Origin: Brachionus plicatilis
Taxonomy: Eukaryota > Rotifera > Eurotatoria > Ploima > Brachionidae
Direction of reading: 5' to 3'
Assembly: GCA_010279815.1 (NCBI GenBank)
Contig: QEOQ01000253.1
Coordinates: 1,059,978 to 1,123,977 of the forward strand
DNA length: 64,000 nt
Shown: in pieces, positions 51,901-63,109 of the stretch
How positions within the stretch are numbered: the stretch's first letter is position 1
Layout: every line of letters starts with the position of its first letter
Translations under genes and position numbers: made by a program
The notes under the pieces: model-generated
The model's database searches: none
Seen by the model: only the letters and a program-made list of their open reading frames with translations
Told to the model about the DNA's origin: nothing

Positions 51901-52544
51901 TCAAAATTTTCTCCTATATTATTGTAAGCAGAGTTTAAATGGTACTTGTTATGCTCCAAGCCATGATTGTCATATTGTTTTTTAGAATATGTTTTTATTA
52001 ATGATTCGGTGCTTAGAGAAGTCAAATTAGGCTTATTGTCAGTTTCTTTTCGTTTTAGACAAACAGAATTTCTGTTAAATTCAATGAATGAAATAGGAAC
52101 CTTGGTCTTTTTTGAGTCGATTTTGTCCACTGAGTCATCAGAAGTCTCTTTTGAATCATTTTTCTCGTGGCCACTAGTCTCTGTTTTGGGAATTTTGAGC
52201 TCTTTGGCCAGTTTTTCCGAGTTAATTGAGGAAAAATTTAAATTTTTGGCCAAACTTTTTGATACTTTGGGTGTCATTGTGGAAAAATATTTCTCGTTTT
52301 CTTTTGTTCTAAAGTTGTGCTTGTTCTGCAAGACAACCTCGGGTGCAAAATCGTAATTGTACATTGAGTATCGATTGGATAGTGTTTTGCTGGCATATTC
52401 ATTGTCAGGTATGTAGCGCGAGTAGTCCGAATCGTGGTTGGCATTCGACCTAGCCGAAATGGTATGCGCACGGAAACTTGATTGAAATGCAGGGTTTTGA
52501 GGGGGCACTCGATTATGCACAAACATGGGATAATTGAAGCTCAT
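48933..52544 (-). CDS. Unrecognised Ser/Asn-rich protein with C-terminal membrane anchor
   Basis: I do not recognise this family. Exons: 52544-51002, 50686-50654 (33 nt), 49241-49060 and 48995-48933; 1821 nt, 606 residues, every phase consistent, which is the main support for the model. The first 514 residues are polar and probably disordered, rich in Ser, Asn and Lys, with a serine block near residue 330-350 (SSSSISSDLSSSSHFSSSFS). The 60-residue exon is more structured and has three cysteines (NSCNKPT, SGCEKIRVV, KRCIALND) and GLYSENLNLIK. The last exon is TDWGYSIFVFVFVALVILFY and a stop: one hydrophobic helix at the extreme C-terminus and no signal peptide, so a tail-anchored protein of ER or mitochondrial membrane is likely. 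ATG 52544 is the first in frame; an upstream 5' exon cannot be excluded. Confidence 0.7.
50097..50130 (+). other. CTGAAGA-hairpin-GAAACGCGTCGA motif
   Basis: CTGAAGA (50097-50103) is followed by a small hairpin GCCTT-AATC-AAGGC and then GAAACGCGTCGA, in an intron of the gene above. CUGANGA, a stem, then GAAA is the order of the hammerhead ribozyme core, but there is an extra A before the stem and I see no proper flanking stems. It may instead be a conserved end of a repeat family. Confidence 0.4.
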
Positions 52545-53889
52545 GTTTTGGAAAATACGCAAACTTAAATACTATAAATAAGAAATTATGACAAAAACCT
52601 AGAAATATGGGAGAATTTCCATTATATTTGTCTAAAAAAAAAAAAATTTAATATGGGACATAAAATTTTGTCGAAAAAGAAATTGAAATAAATTTCAACA
52701 ACTTCCCGCCGATGGGATACTTAATTTGCCAAAAATACAAAATGATAGTTTGCTTAGCTTTCTCAAAATTGTACAATAAGAAAAACTTTTTTTATTTTCC
52801 AATATAGAGTCCTAGTGTTTCACCTTTTTGATTTTTGTTTGCTAGACAAGAAAAATTTTTTTAATTACATTTTTATTTTCGCGTCATTTAGCTCTGTACC
52901 ATATTTTACCAATATATTAATATTTAATTTAGCAAATAGCCAGCAAATTTTTGTTCAAATAGATATGTTTAACAAAAGAGCAAAAATTAAGTTTGGTCAT
53001 TTGTGATCTGGACAAAAATGATCGCATTCAAGCGTGAAAGATAAGAGACGTTTTCTGAGATGTATTAGCTTTCTTTTATGCATGTAATCTTATCCCTTCT
53101 TTTTCTAAACTCACTTGGTATAAATTTTGTCCTAACTATCTATTCAACTCAAATTTTAGAGTATTAAAATATTTAATTTTTTATTTTAAATATTTCAATT
53201 ATTTTTGATGGAATTACTATGTCAAATTGTTCATTCGAAAAATTTGACCAAAATATTCATTATTTGTCATTCATTTGACTTCATTTGTTTGAGAATATTG
53301 CCCGAAGATTTTTTTTTTTAATTATCATATTAAATATTAAATGTTGAGATTTTAAGATTAAGTTCAAAGTGGATTTATTAAGATAAAAGATAAAGAATCA
53401 AGCATAAATTGATAGTTTGGAATAGATTATATCATTTTACTCAATTTAAGCTATTTTTAAATTATTTAAATGACGATCAACTTTTAACTTCAAATGACAT
53501 CGTTTATTTCCATAGGAATATTTGTTTTTAGATACAAAAATTTGAATTAATTTAAAAAAAAACCAATGCTTGCCAGCAATAATTAAAAAAAAAGATTTTT
53601 AGATTTAAAAGTTTAATTTAAGCTTTATCTTGGCACATTTTAGAACTCTCTAATCAAGAGTAAATCTAATCTTTTATAATACTGATTTAAATCAAATATT
53701 TACTTTAATTTTTGCTATCTAAGATTACTTCATAAAATTTTAATTATTCAAAATAAAATTTTCAAAAATTGGAAAATATCTAAAACAAATTTGATTTTTA
53801 TATTCTCAATCACCAACTCAAAAAATTTAAATAATCAACAAATTTCACTTGGATGAACACATCACCTTTTTTTTTATTCTATGTTACTG
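52545..53889. other. Intergenic, no gene recognised
   Basis: AT-rich. Contains only short open frames without motifs. Confidence 0.55.
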
Positions 53890-54455
53890 TCTAAAAAAAG
53901 TCTATGCTGACTGCATGAAAATCATAGGAGTGGTTTGCCATTTTGAGGATAATTTACCTTTACAAAGCGATATAGACACTGTTTTAAGCTGGGCGATTTC
54001 TTGAGCGACTGATTTGAACATAGAGAAATGTAAAGTTATGCATATTAGAAATAAAAATCCTCAGTTCACCTACACAATTTTTGATAAACATGGAACAAAG
54101 TCATTATACAAAACAAATTTGGTAAAAGATTTGGGTGTGTTTTTGCAAAAGGATCTTAAATGGGGTGCACACGTTAACTACTCTTCTAGAAGATCGAATA
54201 AGATTTTGGAAATGATTTGAAAAAACTTTAAATTTTTAGATGCTAGAATAGTTAAGGTATTGTAGACCTCATTGGTTAGATCTCTTATTGAATATGGAGT
54301 TTGTGTTTGGAATTTTTATTTGAAAGAAGATAAGAAGGAATTAGAAAAAGTACAGTGTTGACCTACGAAGTTGATTCCAACTTTGAAGAATCTTGAATAT
54401 GAAGAATAATTGAGAAAATTAAATCTTGTATCTCTAAATACGAGAAGAAGATTTT
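53890..54455 (+). pseudogene. Reverse transcriptase fragment (CR1/Jockey-like)
   Basis: Reads CYADCMKIIGVV, where the active site YADD has become YADC, then IEKCKVMHIRNKNPQFTY, LVKDLGVFLQKDLKWGAHV, VRSLIEYGVCVWN, ELEKVQC and KLNLVSLNTRRR. This is a contiguous RT palm-to-thumb region. At least five in-frame stops break it (for example after DTVLSWAIS and NKILEMI), so it is dead. It is related to the copy in the ADAM17 intron. Confidence 0.75.
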
Positions 54456-54849
54456 TCACTTGGGTATTTATTTGTCTGTAAATTAATAATTCCACAAACT
54501 AAAATAGTTCTCAGCAAAAAATATTTTATGAAACCTTTAATTTTTTTTGTCTGGCAGAAAATATGATAGGGGCTAATGAATGCTTTAAACCGAAATTTAG
54601 GATTGGAAAATTCAAAATAAATTCAAATGAAAAAATTGGTCTACCCGGTTATGTAATCATGCAGATAACAAAAAACTTTATCAAAAAATTTAATAAAATA
54701 ATATTTGAAAAATTTCGTTATCAAAAAAATCTAAAAACGTAAAGATTAATCTTACACGGATTTTGAAAACAAAATTTTATAAATTTAAAAATGCTAGATA
54801 AATATTTGTTTGATATTCCCATATCTGAGACTTAAGTTTCCCAGAAATA

Positions 54850-55075
54850 GACAATTTTTTTTTAACTCTCTCCATTGGCGGAATTATTTTTTGTGTCTGA
54901 CTTTCGCAGATTTTTGTTTGATATTACCCTTTTCTCCTGCCATTAATGCACAGCTAAATTTATTCGAATTCTGTCAATCGATCTGGTTCAATTCATTGCT
55001 GATCATGAAGTACTCAATGAAGTCATCCCTCTCTTTGAGTTTTAAGTGAAGCCAGTCCAAGTCTCTAATCATGCG
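54850..55075 (-). other. Coding-like island, unclassified
   Basis: GC is higher than in the flanks. The minus strand has a short frame MIRDLDWLHLKLKERDDFIE and IDQ end, then further pieces in other frames (PPMERVKKKLSISGKLK). It could be a decayed exon or a retroelement part. I cannot assign a family. Confidence 0.3.
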
Positions 55076-55759
55076 AAAAATTTCTTATCTGGTATTTATT
55101 GGTTCAATAATTTAAAATGTATCAACTAAAGATTTCATTATTTTCCAAAATATTCTTCAAAAGCTTTTGAATATAAAAAATTAAATTTGTTTATTTTTAT
55201 AATTTTAAAAAATAATAGCGAATATTTTATTTTCAAAATCTGAGAAAAATATTTTTTACGGATGCTAAAACGATATTTGAATTAGCTAGGCAGACATTAG
55301 GTAGACCCAATTAAAAACTTTATAATTTTTAATTTTTCTGTTCTAATTTTAAAATATAACTGTTCAATTTAATCAAAAATAAATTTTAAAAGTAAATAAA
55401 AAAGGGTGATTACGTTTTTTTTTAAAGTTTCATGTAAAATTAACTGACATTAAATAATTTATTAACAATGCTAAAAAAATATTTAGGACAATTTAAAAAT
55501 TCAATTTTATTCACTTTTTTAAAAATACTTGCCTTATTCGAAATGAAAAATTAAAATGTTATTTTATTTTCCTTAATTCAAGGTAAATAGTTTTGGCATT
55601 TGTTGTATAATTTTTGGGGCTTTTCATCATTTAAAAAATTGTAATGCAATAAATTTATCATTTAATTAAAAACTTTTATAAATATCACGACATATGAAGC
55701 TAAAATTTTCGAATTCGACATAAAAAAATCTTTCAATTTAAGCGAATAAAAATAAAAAA

Positions 55760-56467
55760 ATGTCAATAGCCTTTTGTGTATTTCTAGTTTGTTTTAAAAC
55801 AATTCTGGCAATCGATTATCTATGGATGTACTACTTACCTTACGGAGAAGATGTGACTTTGAAACCATTGTTCCAAAATAAAACCGAGACCATTTTAATT
55901 CAATCATGTAAATGGCTGACACCGATGCAGATTCCAATTACCAGAGAAGGCTTATCTTATGATACTGATCGTTATTTCTTAGACACGTCGAAATGTGAAT
56001 TGACCATTTATAACAATCAAAAGGACACCAATGGGATCTATCACTGTATAATAAATAACAAATATGTTTCCAAAGCCATGCTAAATGTGTACGGCGCACC
56101 TAAAGATACTCTTCTTGAGGAATATCTCCCCAACATAATAGCAGGATCATCAACTGCTGGAGGTTTAAATTTGATTTAATATTCTAGATACTTATTGAAA
56201 TTAAACTTTTTTTTCTAGCGATTATGGCCTTTTTTATTATTACTTGTTCAGTCTACAAACTCAGATACAAAAAACCCAAAACAAGTAACAAAATGTTTAA
56301 AATTCTAAATTATTTTTATTAAATTTTATAAAGAAAATACAAAAATCATATCAACGGAACTGTTAGAGGCTGGTCCAAAGAATCAATTCAACAATGAGTC
56401 CTATCAATCAGATGAAAATCAAATAGTGAAAACTGAAACTGGAGAAAATTCAAATTTTAGATTTTAA
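55760..56467 (+). CDS. Single-Ig-domain type I membrane protein, three exons
   Basis: Family not recognised beyond the Ig fold. Exons: 55760-56162, 56219-56284 and 56334-56467; 603 nt, 200 residues, in frame. It starts with a signal peptide (MSIAFCVFLVCFKTILA). One Ig-like domain follows: a cysteine in IQSCKW, then SKCELTIY and the typical DTNGIYHC before the last strand. Then come a short stalk and a membrane helix (NIIAGSSTAGAIMAFFIITC) split by the first intron, with a basic stop-transfer KLRYKKPK. The cytoplasmic tail has about 50 polar residues, one tyrosine (NESYQSDE) and ends NSNFRF. Introns are 56 and 49 bp. It could be an adhesion molecule or small receptor. It is convergent with the next gene, 67 bp apart. 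Confidence 0.82.
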
Positions 56468-56534
56468 ATTAAAATTTTTGCTTTAAACTTTATTTCAATT
56501 TAGTTTGATAATAAATTTTTTTTTTTTAAATTCG

Positions 56535-57565
56535 TCAATTAGCAGTGGCAAAACTTATTTCATAAGCGTCCTGTCTGACGCGAATTTCCTTGAAATTTTT
56601 GTCTAAACTGGATTTTTTTGAATCTACGAATAAAGTTTTCGAACTTTGCATTTCATTTGACTGAGAGCCTGCTTGATCTTGATCCTGATCCTGTTCTGAT
56701 TCAGGTAAAAATAGCTCCGTATTAAAATTAGAAACTTCGCTACTTCTTCGTGTTTCCGGTACTGGCTTTTGGACACATTTTTCAGCTATTGTTTTTTTTA
56801 CATCGAATCTTTGTGGTTCATTTTCGCGGTCAGATTTCCTATTTTCCACATGATTTGAAATTAAGATTTCAACCTTTTTCAAATTGGTGAATTAATTTAA
56901 AATTTTTTTTTCTCTTATATTTACTTTTTGAGCTGACAGCTTTAAATTTGGATCAGTGAGAAGTTCAGTATTTTTAATATTTGTCTTGATTGATTTGGCT
57001 GCAGTTGATCTAGCGTGATAAGGTAGTCTCATTTGATAGCTCTTGTCTGTGAGGTCTATTTCATATTCAAGCTGAGCTTTTTGAATTCTAAAATAAAAAT
57101 TAATAAATAGAAAATTTTTTACATCAGAAAAATTGTACGGTCTATTGGTTAAAAATTGGTATAAATTTTCCAAAAGCAAAACAGCTGCTCCCTCTTTACA
57201 GTGAATGGTTCCGTCAATGAGTTCATTTGATATGTCCATCTCGTTTTTGGTAATAAACTTTAAAATGATAATTAAAAGCCATTTTAAAAAATTTGAACTT
57301 GGCATACTTTTTTAATTAGGGACCAGTTGGAGAGTTTTGAGTCCAACGATTTTCCATTATTGAATGTGAACATTTTTATTTCGTCAGGATAGTACCATGA
57401 AAAAATTTCAGCAACAAGAAAGCCATTTGTTAAATCCCTAAAAATTATAGATAAAAATGAGTAGTGAAATATTTTTTCTATAAAATACCATTTTGGATTT
57501 TTAATTTGGAATGTAAGATCCAAACTTTGGATCCATTTGACTACACTTCTTGATAAGCCTGACAT
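56535..57565 (-). CDS. SPATA4: SPATA4-like calponin-homology protein, five exons
   Basis: CH-like domain protein of the SPATA4 group, related to microtubule-associated cilium proteins such as SPEF1. Exons: 57565-57489, 57437-57308, 57257-57139, 57087-56925 and 56873-56535; 828 nt, 275 residues, all phases consistent. The CH-like domain covers about residues 1-115: LSRSVVKWIQSLDLTF, DLTNGFLVAEIFSWYYPDE, LSNWSLIKKFI and ELIDGTIHCKEGAA. The SPATA4-specific part follows: DKSYQMRLPYHARSTAAKSI, ELLTDPN and QRFDVKKTIAEK. The C-terminus is long, polar and species-specific with an (QD)3 run. In exon 3 the donor at CC|GTACAA is preferred to a later one because only it keeps the frame and the family alignment. 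Start codon matches the conserved LSRSV beginning. Confidence 0.92.
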
Positions 57566-57941
57566 TTTTGAAATAAGATTGGAAAAGCAACTGCTCCGAT
57601 AGGAAAAAACTTTTATTTTTTATTTTGCTGTATATTTTATAAAACAATTAATTAAATATTTAAAAAACCATGGTAACGGTTTGTTTTCTCTAAATTTGTT
57701 TTTTTAATATTTTTACAAAATTACAAATCCTATTAAGATTGATACTATCACTCAAAAGGAAATAAAAAATGTAATTAGACTAAGGGCGAATACGATGAGA
57801 TAATGACAGCATTTTAAGAGATTAATCATAAACATATTCAAAATATCAATGTATTTAAATTCGAATTCGCTAGTTTTATGTACTTAATTTTTTTTTTATA
57901 AAATAAAAACAAGTAAAATTTTTATTCAAATTAAATTTGTA

Positions 57942-58114
57942 CCATTATCCGTCTAAAATTAGGTCAATTTTGACCCAATATTCACTTAAAGACTGAAATG
58001 GGCCAAAATTGACCCAAGCAAAAAAATTCAAACTTATCTATACATTAAATGCTGAAATCAATTTTTACACATTCTAGCCTTAACGTAATTTTTCATATCT
58101 TCGACGGATAAGGG
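57942..58114. mobile_element. Possible piggyBac-like MITE relic
   Basis: Inverted ends ATTATCCGTC (left) and GACGGATAAGGG (right), with TTAA directly after the right end (58115-58118). The left flank is degraded (TTGT). Two GGTCAATTTTGACCC-like palindromes lie inside. A CCCTT terminus next to TTAA is piggyBac-like, but the left side is weak. Confidence 0.45.
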
Positions 58115-58260
58115 TTAATATCTTTTCTCTGATAAAAGTTTCCCTTAATTTTTTTACTAATTCATTTAAAAAGAATATTCAAATTAAAAAATATTTGAAA
58201 TTAAAATTTTTGTTATTAATTAACAACTTAACGTTAAAAATTTTTATCAAATTCAACAAT

Positions 58261-58700
58261 CTATGGAGTAGAATCGGCAAATTGAAGTTTCAGATCAAAT
58301 TTTAGGATCAAAACGATCATTTAAAACTTTAAAACTTAATTAATCTAAAGATTTTAATAATTTTAAAGAAATAAATACTAAACATTACTTGACAGGATAT
58401 GTCTAATGATGGTTCATTGTCAAATTATAATCAAAATGGTTGATCTCGTATTTATTTAACAAAAACAATCAATAATTTAAATAATTTAGGTTAAGTTAAT
58501 TCACATATTCAAATTTAAAACTTTTATATCCATTCATTCAAACTGAAATAATTTTATTTTTCTTCTAAATAAATTTTTGAATTTTAAAACAGTAAACTTT
58601 TTTTTCTTTAAAAGTAAGTTTTCATTAAAATCAATTAAAATATTTAAATCTACTGTTAAAGTTTAATTAAAAGGGATATATTAAAATTTTAAATATGAAA
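58261..58700 (+). repeat. Arm 1 of a ~430-bp dispersed inverted repeat
   Basis: From GGCAAATTGAAGTTTCAGAT onward the sequence matches the reverse complement of 63110-63530, with GATCAAAACGATCATTTAAA, TTACTTGACA.GATATGTCTA and AAAACAATCAATAATT all shared. Similarity falls off beyond about 58700. Family unknown. Confidence 0.65.
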
Positions 58701-59090
58701 ATAAACTTGACATCACATGTCAAGTTATTGCTTTTGAGAAAATTTATTTTTTCTCTATTATTAAAGAAAATATTACAATTTATATTTTGATCTTTAAATC
58801 TTGATCTCAAAGTTAAATTTGCCGCAGAATCTTAACTTTTTAATCGATCATTTTAATTATTAAAATTAGAAAATGGAAATTTTGCCATCTTCATTTTTTT
58901 TAACTAAAAAATTTAAATATTGTACTTTTTTTTCAAAATTTGCTTTTCCCATAAATTATTAAATTTTAATATAAAAACAAATCTGGTGAGCTAAAAATAT
59001 GATAATTCTTGTGATTTTAATTTAATCGATTTTAATTTTTGAAAAGATATATTTAATTAAAAAAGTTAAAATAGTATCTAATTGTTTTAA

Positions 59091-59506
59091 CACTAGAAGC
59101 ACCAACGAGTCAAAATAACTCTTTTTCGATTTTTGGCCGCTAAAATCCAAGTCAATTTTTGCTATCTGAGCATATTTTTTTTTCAGCATAAAAATAATAA
59201 TAACTTTCTAAATTGACTAAATTCAAAAAAAAATTCTTTAAATTCGTTTATGTGGTAATTATAAAGCGACAATTTTTTGTTCAAAATGTAAAAAAGCAGT
59301 TTGTTGATATTGTACAAAAGAAATAGAGATTATTTGTAAAAAGTGTGATTGACCATGCATATTTTACAAGGCCTAAGAAAAGGCTAAATTTTAATAATTT
59401 ACTATTTTATTCAATTAATTTTAAAATTTAATAAATTCGAACATTATATGATTTATCCTTTATTTTTCATTGCGAGTCAAAATGACTTGTTTTGGTGCTT
59501 CTAGTG
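59091..59506. mobile_element. piggyBac-like MITE, 416 bp, TTAA target
   Basis: Ends CACTAGAAGCACCAA (59091) and TTGGTGCTTCTAGTG (to 59506), flanked by TTAA on both sides (59087-59090 and 59507-59510). TTAA duplication and a CAC/CCC start are the marks of piggyBac-type transposition. GAGTCAAAAT boxes lie just inside both ends. No transposase is encoded. Confidence 0.85.
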
Positions 59507-59927
59507 TTAAAATGATTTAATTGTAAATATTGAATTTGCAAAGAAATTATTTTAATTGTAATAGTAAAATATTTAAAAAAATTTTTCGGTAGAAATGTAC
59601 AAAAAAATCGCAATTATTCCGAAGATTTGGGGTTTTGGTAATTAGCTCAAGCATTTTGCTATTTGTTTAATTTCTTCTATAATCGCTATTTCATTAAAGT
59701 CAATTTTAGCTAGTTCAATCGATTTAAGTGATTTGATTCGAATATGGGAATATCTGAGAAAAGAGTAAAAGCAGCAAAAAGAATAAAAAACCGATCTATG
59801 TTTCTGAATTTTGTTCAACTTTGAGACGATTGATTTTAACAGCTTCGAAGTAATTCCTTGTTAAAATCTTTTTGTAGTGGAATCTAATTATCGAGTACAT
59901 TTTTCTCTCTGGAAATTTATTGGCATA

Positions 59928-60069
59928 TATTTTATAACAATTTAAAAATATCTATTTTTTTGATCAATTTATGACAAAAAAAAACTGTCTTAAATTTTCG
60001 ATTTTTGGACAAAAAGTAAAAACTTCTTTAATTTGAAGAATGATTCTTTAAAGAATCATTCTTCAAATT
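59928..60069. repeat. Repeat shared with 61893 element, plus 40-bp palindrome
   Basis: 59928-60010 (TATAACAATTTAAAAATATC, then GATCAATTTATGACAAAAAA and an AAATTTTCGATTTT end) is nearly the same as the centre of the palindromic element at 61893-62456. Just after it, 60030-60069 is a perfect 40-bp palindrome with half-site AATTTGAAGAATGATTCTTT. Confidence 0.7.
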
Positions 60070-61205
60070 TGTACAAATTTGTACAAACTAATATCAGGCT
60101 CTGCAAAAACTCTGCAATTTTCTGTAAAATGCATACCATCAAAATATAATTGATTAAAATATTGCAGATTTTTTGCAGAGCTTGGAATACTTTTGTACAT
60201 ATTTGTTGAATATTGTACTCTTTGAAGAACTATTTTTAATTTATTAATTAATTTTACAATAAAAAGATACAAAAAATAACCCTGGCTAAAAGCAATCATT
60301 TGTTCTGTCTCACAGAAAATTGTGAATTTGAGATAATATATTATATTATAAATTAAACTTTACTTTAAGTGGTACAGAGGATGTATCAGTGGGAAACTAT
60401 CAAATAATAGTTTTCAAATAATAGTTATTAAATAATAGTTTTCAAATAATAGTAAATATCAAATAATATTTTTTAAATAATTGTTTTCAAAATAATTGTA
60501 TCAGTTGCTACAATTTACAGGACATGTTATGGTTCGTCAGAACTTAAGCTTTGCCATTTTTAATAAAATTTGTTTTTTGTATCAAAATTCACAATTCCAT
60601 TTAAATTTTTTTTTGAAATAATGAAAATTTTAAAAAAATTTTAAAATCTTTGAAACAATATAAAAACTATTTAATTTATATAAAAGAAAAAGGATACATA
60701 AAGGAAAATTAATAACTAAACACATTACAAAAATTTTGCGTAACATGCTTTAGTTTATTTAAAATGATCCAAAATATGAATAAAAAGTAAAGATACTTTG
60801 AATTTAAAAGCTATAGAAAATTTATTATTTTAATTTAAAAAAATTGACTCAATAAAAAACTTTTGTTTTTATTAATTGAAGACTATTATTAATCGCTTAT
60901 CGAGACAAAAATTGATTAACGCAACAATACATATGTAATAAAATTCTCATTTTTTAAAATGCAAATTATGTTTTTTTATATTGTTAAATATGCATTCAAG
61001 AAAAATTTCAATATATTAAATGTATGCTTTATTTAAGCATATTTTAGAATCAACGCACTTTGCTTGACGCTAACTATATGCAAAAACCGAGTTCTTATTT
61101 TTACTACCAGATTTAGTTTGAGATTATTATTCTTTTTTTCCGAAAATTGTCTTTATGATTCCAGCACTAATTATCTTTATATTTTAGAATAAAAAAGAAA
61201 TAAAA

Positions 61206-61586
61206 ATGGCATCAAGACTCGCCAGAAGCAATTTGTTTCAAAAATTTAAAAGTATTTTTTTTAATTTGAATAAAAAATACTAATTCCTAATTAAAGATGC
61301 AAAAATCCAGAAAAGAAACTACGGTGGCGATCATCATTTAACCAAATTAGAAGTCGATTTGGCAAATAGAAATACTTTAGATATGCTGCCACAACCGAAA
61401 GGCAGTTGGGAAGAGTTGAATAACAAAAGACAAGCAGTTAATAACGCTTTTTTGGGTGTAGGAACCGTCGTCTTTTTGTCAGCTATTTTTGGAACCATTT
61501 CTTTGGGTTACTGGGGCGATGTTTATTTCAAAGCTCCGTATAATGATGTCAGACCAGATTTCCCAGGAGCTCGCTTCTCAAACTAA
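61206..61586 (+). CDS. Small probable mitochondrial membrane protein, two exons
   Basis: I do not recognise the family with certainty. Exons 61206-61251 and 61297-61586, joined across a 45-bp intron; 336 nt, 111 residues. The N-terminus MASRLARSNLFQKFKN is basic and free of acidic residues, then IQKRNYGG, which looks like a mitochondrial presequence and cleavage region. A soluble part follows (NTLDMLPQPKGSWEELNNKR), then one hydrophobic segment (AFLGVGTVVFLSAIFGTISL), then GYWGDVYFKAPYNDVRPDF. Size and design fit a small accessory subunit of a respiratory complex, for example of cytochrome oxidase or complex I, but that is inference from shape only. Start and stop are well defined. Confidence 0.8.
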
Positions 61587-61892
61587 ACTTAATGGCTAAA
61601 CTTAATCAAAGATATAGTTAAAAAATATATTTTTAAAAAAAATTCGTGATTTTATTTAATTACTCAATAAATTAGAAATAATTTGAATCTTGAAGAATCG
61701 ATTATTAAAGGTTTTTCCTTAAATTTTTGTAATTAATTTTTATAAAAAAGTTTTTAGGAATTTTAGATAGAATAATGTTAACAAATCTCATTGATAATAT
61801 TTTTTACCAAATTTATTTATTTATTACAAATATAATTTGCGGAAGTTCCCTGGTTCGTCCGAATAGTTTTCGAATAGTAAAAGATTAATCTA

Positions 61893-62456
61893 CAGTGGTG
61901 ATTTCATAACAGTATTTTACGAAAAATTACGTAAAATACCGTAAATTAACCAAATTTTACCACATTTTACGTAAATTAACGTAAAATCCGAAAAGTGAAA
62001 AAGAAGTATTTTACGAAAAATTAAGTAAATTTTCAGGATTTTGAGATGATTTTGGTAAAATTTGGTAAAATTAAAAACGGCCAATTCAAAATTCAAAATT
62101 TTTTGAAAAAATGTCTTTTTTCCGAAAATCGAAAATTTAAGAAAGCTTTTTTTATAACAATTTAAAAATATCTATTTTTTGACCAATTTATGAAAAAAAA
62201 ACTGTCTAAAATTTTCGATTTTCGGAAAAAAAAGACATTTTTTCAAAAAATTTTGAATTTTGAATTGGCCGTTTTTAATTTTACCAAATTTTACCAAAAT
62301 CATCTCAAAATCCTGAAAATTTAATTAATTTTTCGTAAAATACTTCTTTTTCACTTTTCGGATTTTACGTTAATTTACGTAAAATGTGGTAAAATTTGGT
62401 TAATTTACGGTATTTTACGTAATTTTTCGTAAAATACTGTTATCAAATCACCACTG
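61893..62456. mobile_element. 564-bp palindromic mariner-like MITE
   Basis: Ends CAGTGGTGATTTCATAACAG and its near reverse complement (TCAAATCACCACTG at the right), flanked by TA on both sides (61891-61892, 62457-62458). The two halves are almost perfect reverse complements over about 240 bp each. Subterminal TATTTTACG.AAAATTACGT boxes are like those of the Tc1 element at 35208. The centre is the ~85-bp segment also found at 59928. No coding capacity. Confidence 0.9.
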
Positions 62457-62865
62457 TATTTTAAATTAATAAAATATTAATAGAAAGTAAAATAATTTTT
62501 GTAAAATTAAGGTTTATATGTAAGATGAGAGAAAATTTCACCAATCAATTTACTTCAATGCGGAGAAACTCATCAATCTCGATGCTGGTCCATTTAAAAT
62601 TAATTTTTTTCTATCGAGATACAACCAACCTGACTTGGCTAATTGATAAAATAAATTCGAATTTGCTAGCTTTTTTGATAAAAATTTAATTCAATTTTAG
62701 GTCAGTCCGACAAGCACTTAATGATTAATAATATGACGTAAAAAAAGACTAATCAATTACTCTTCTTGTTCTTAAATCCACAATACCAAAAATGTTTAAA
62801 GACTTTTTAAAAAAAAAGCTGTTATTTAAATGATCACTATTTTTTTATCGAAATGAAAGTTTTGT

Positions 62866-63015
62866 GAAGTTCAGTACAAAAGAACAGAACAAAGTGTAAA
62901 AAAATTTAACAACTTTTTTTCTAAAAGTTTAAATTAATTCTGTGAACGCAGAATGGTGCAACATTCAAATTTACATCAGCTGTTAAAGTCTGCTAATGAT
63001 GTGCAAAATATCTGC
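62866..63015. mobile_element. Half copy of the 27884-type MITE
   Basis: From AGTTTTGTGAAGTTCAGTAC through AAAGAACAGAACAAAGTG, then GGTGCAACATTCAAA and CTGCAAAATAG, it matches one arm and the centre of the element at 27884-28248. The other arm is missing, replaced by short CAGAATATAAAATC repeats at about 63022-63070. Confidence 0.75.
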
Positions 63016-63109
63016 AAAATAGAATATAAAATCAGAATATAAAATCAAAGATCAGAATATAAAATCTAATATTTTTTTTCAAAACTTAACATGTAATTTT
63101 AAGTTTATT

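Noticed and set aside
60063..60299. 78-residue ORF on the minus strand
   Set aside because: Low-complexity frame that overlaps the palindrome at 60030; no family features.
63022..63070. Short direct repeats CAGAATATAAAATC as a CRISPR-like array
   Set aside because: Only about three units without unique spacers, adjacent to a truncated MITE; replication slippage explains them.
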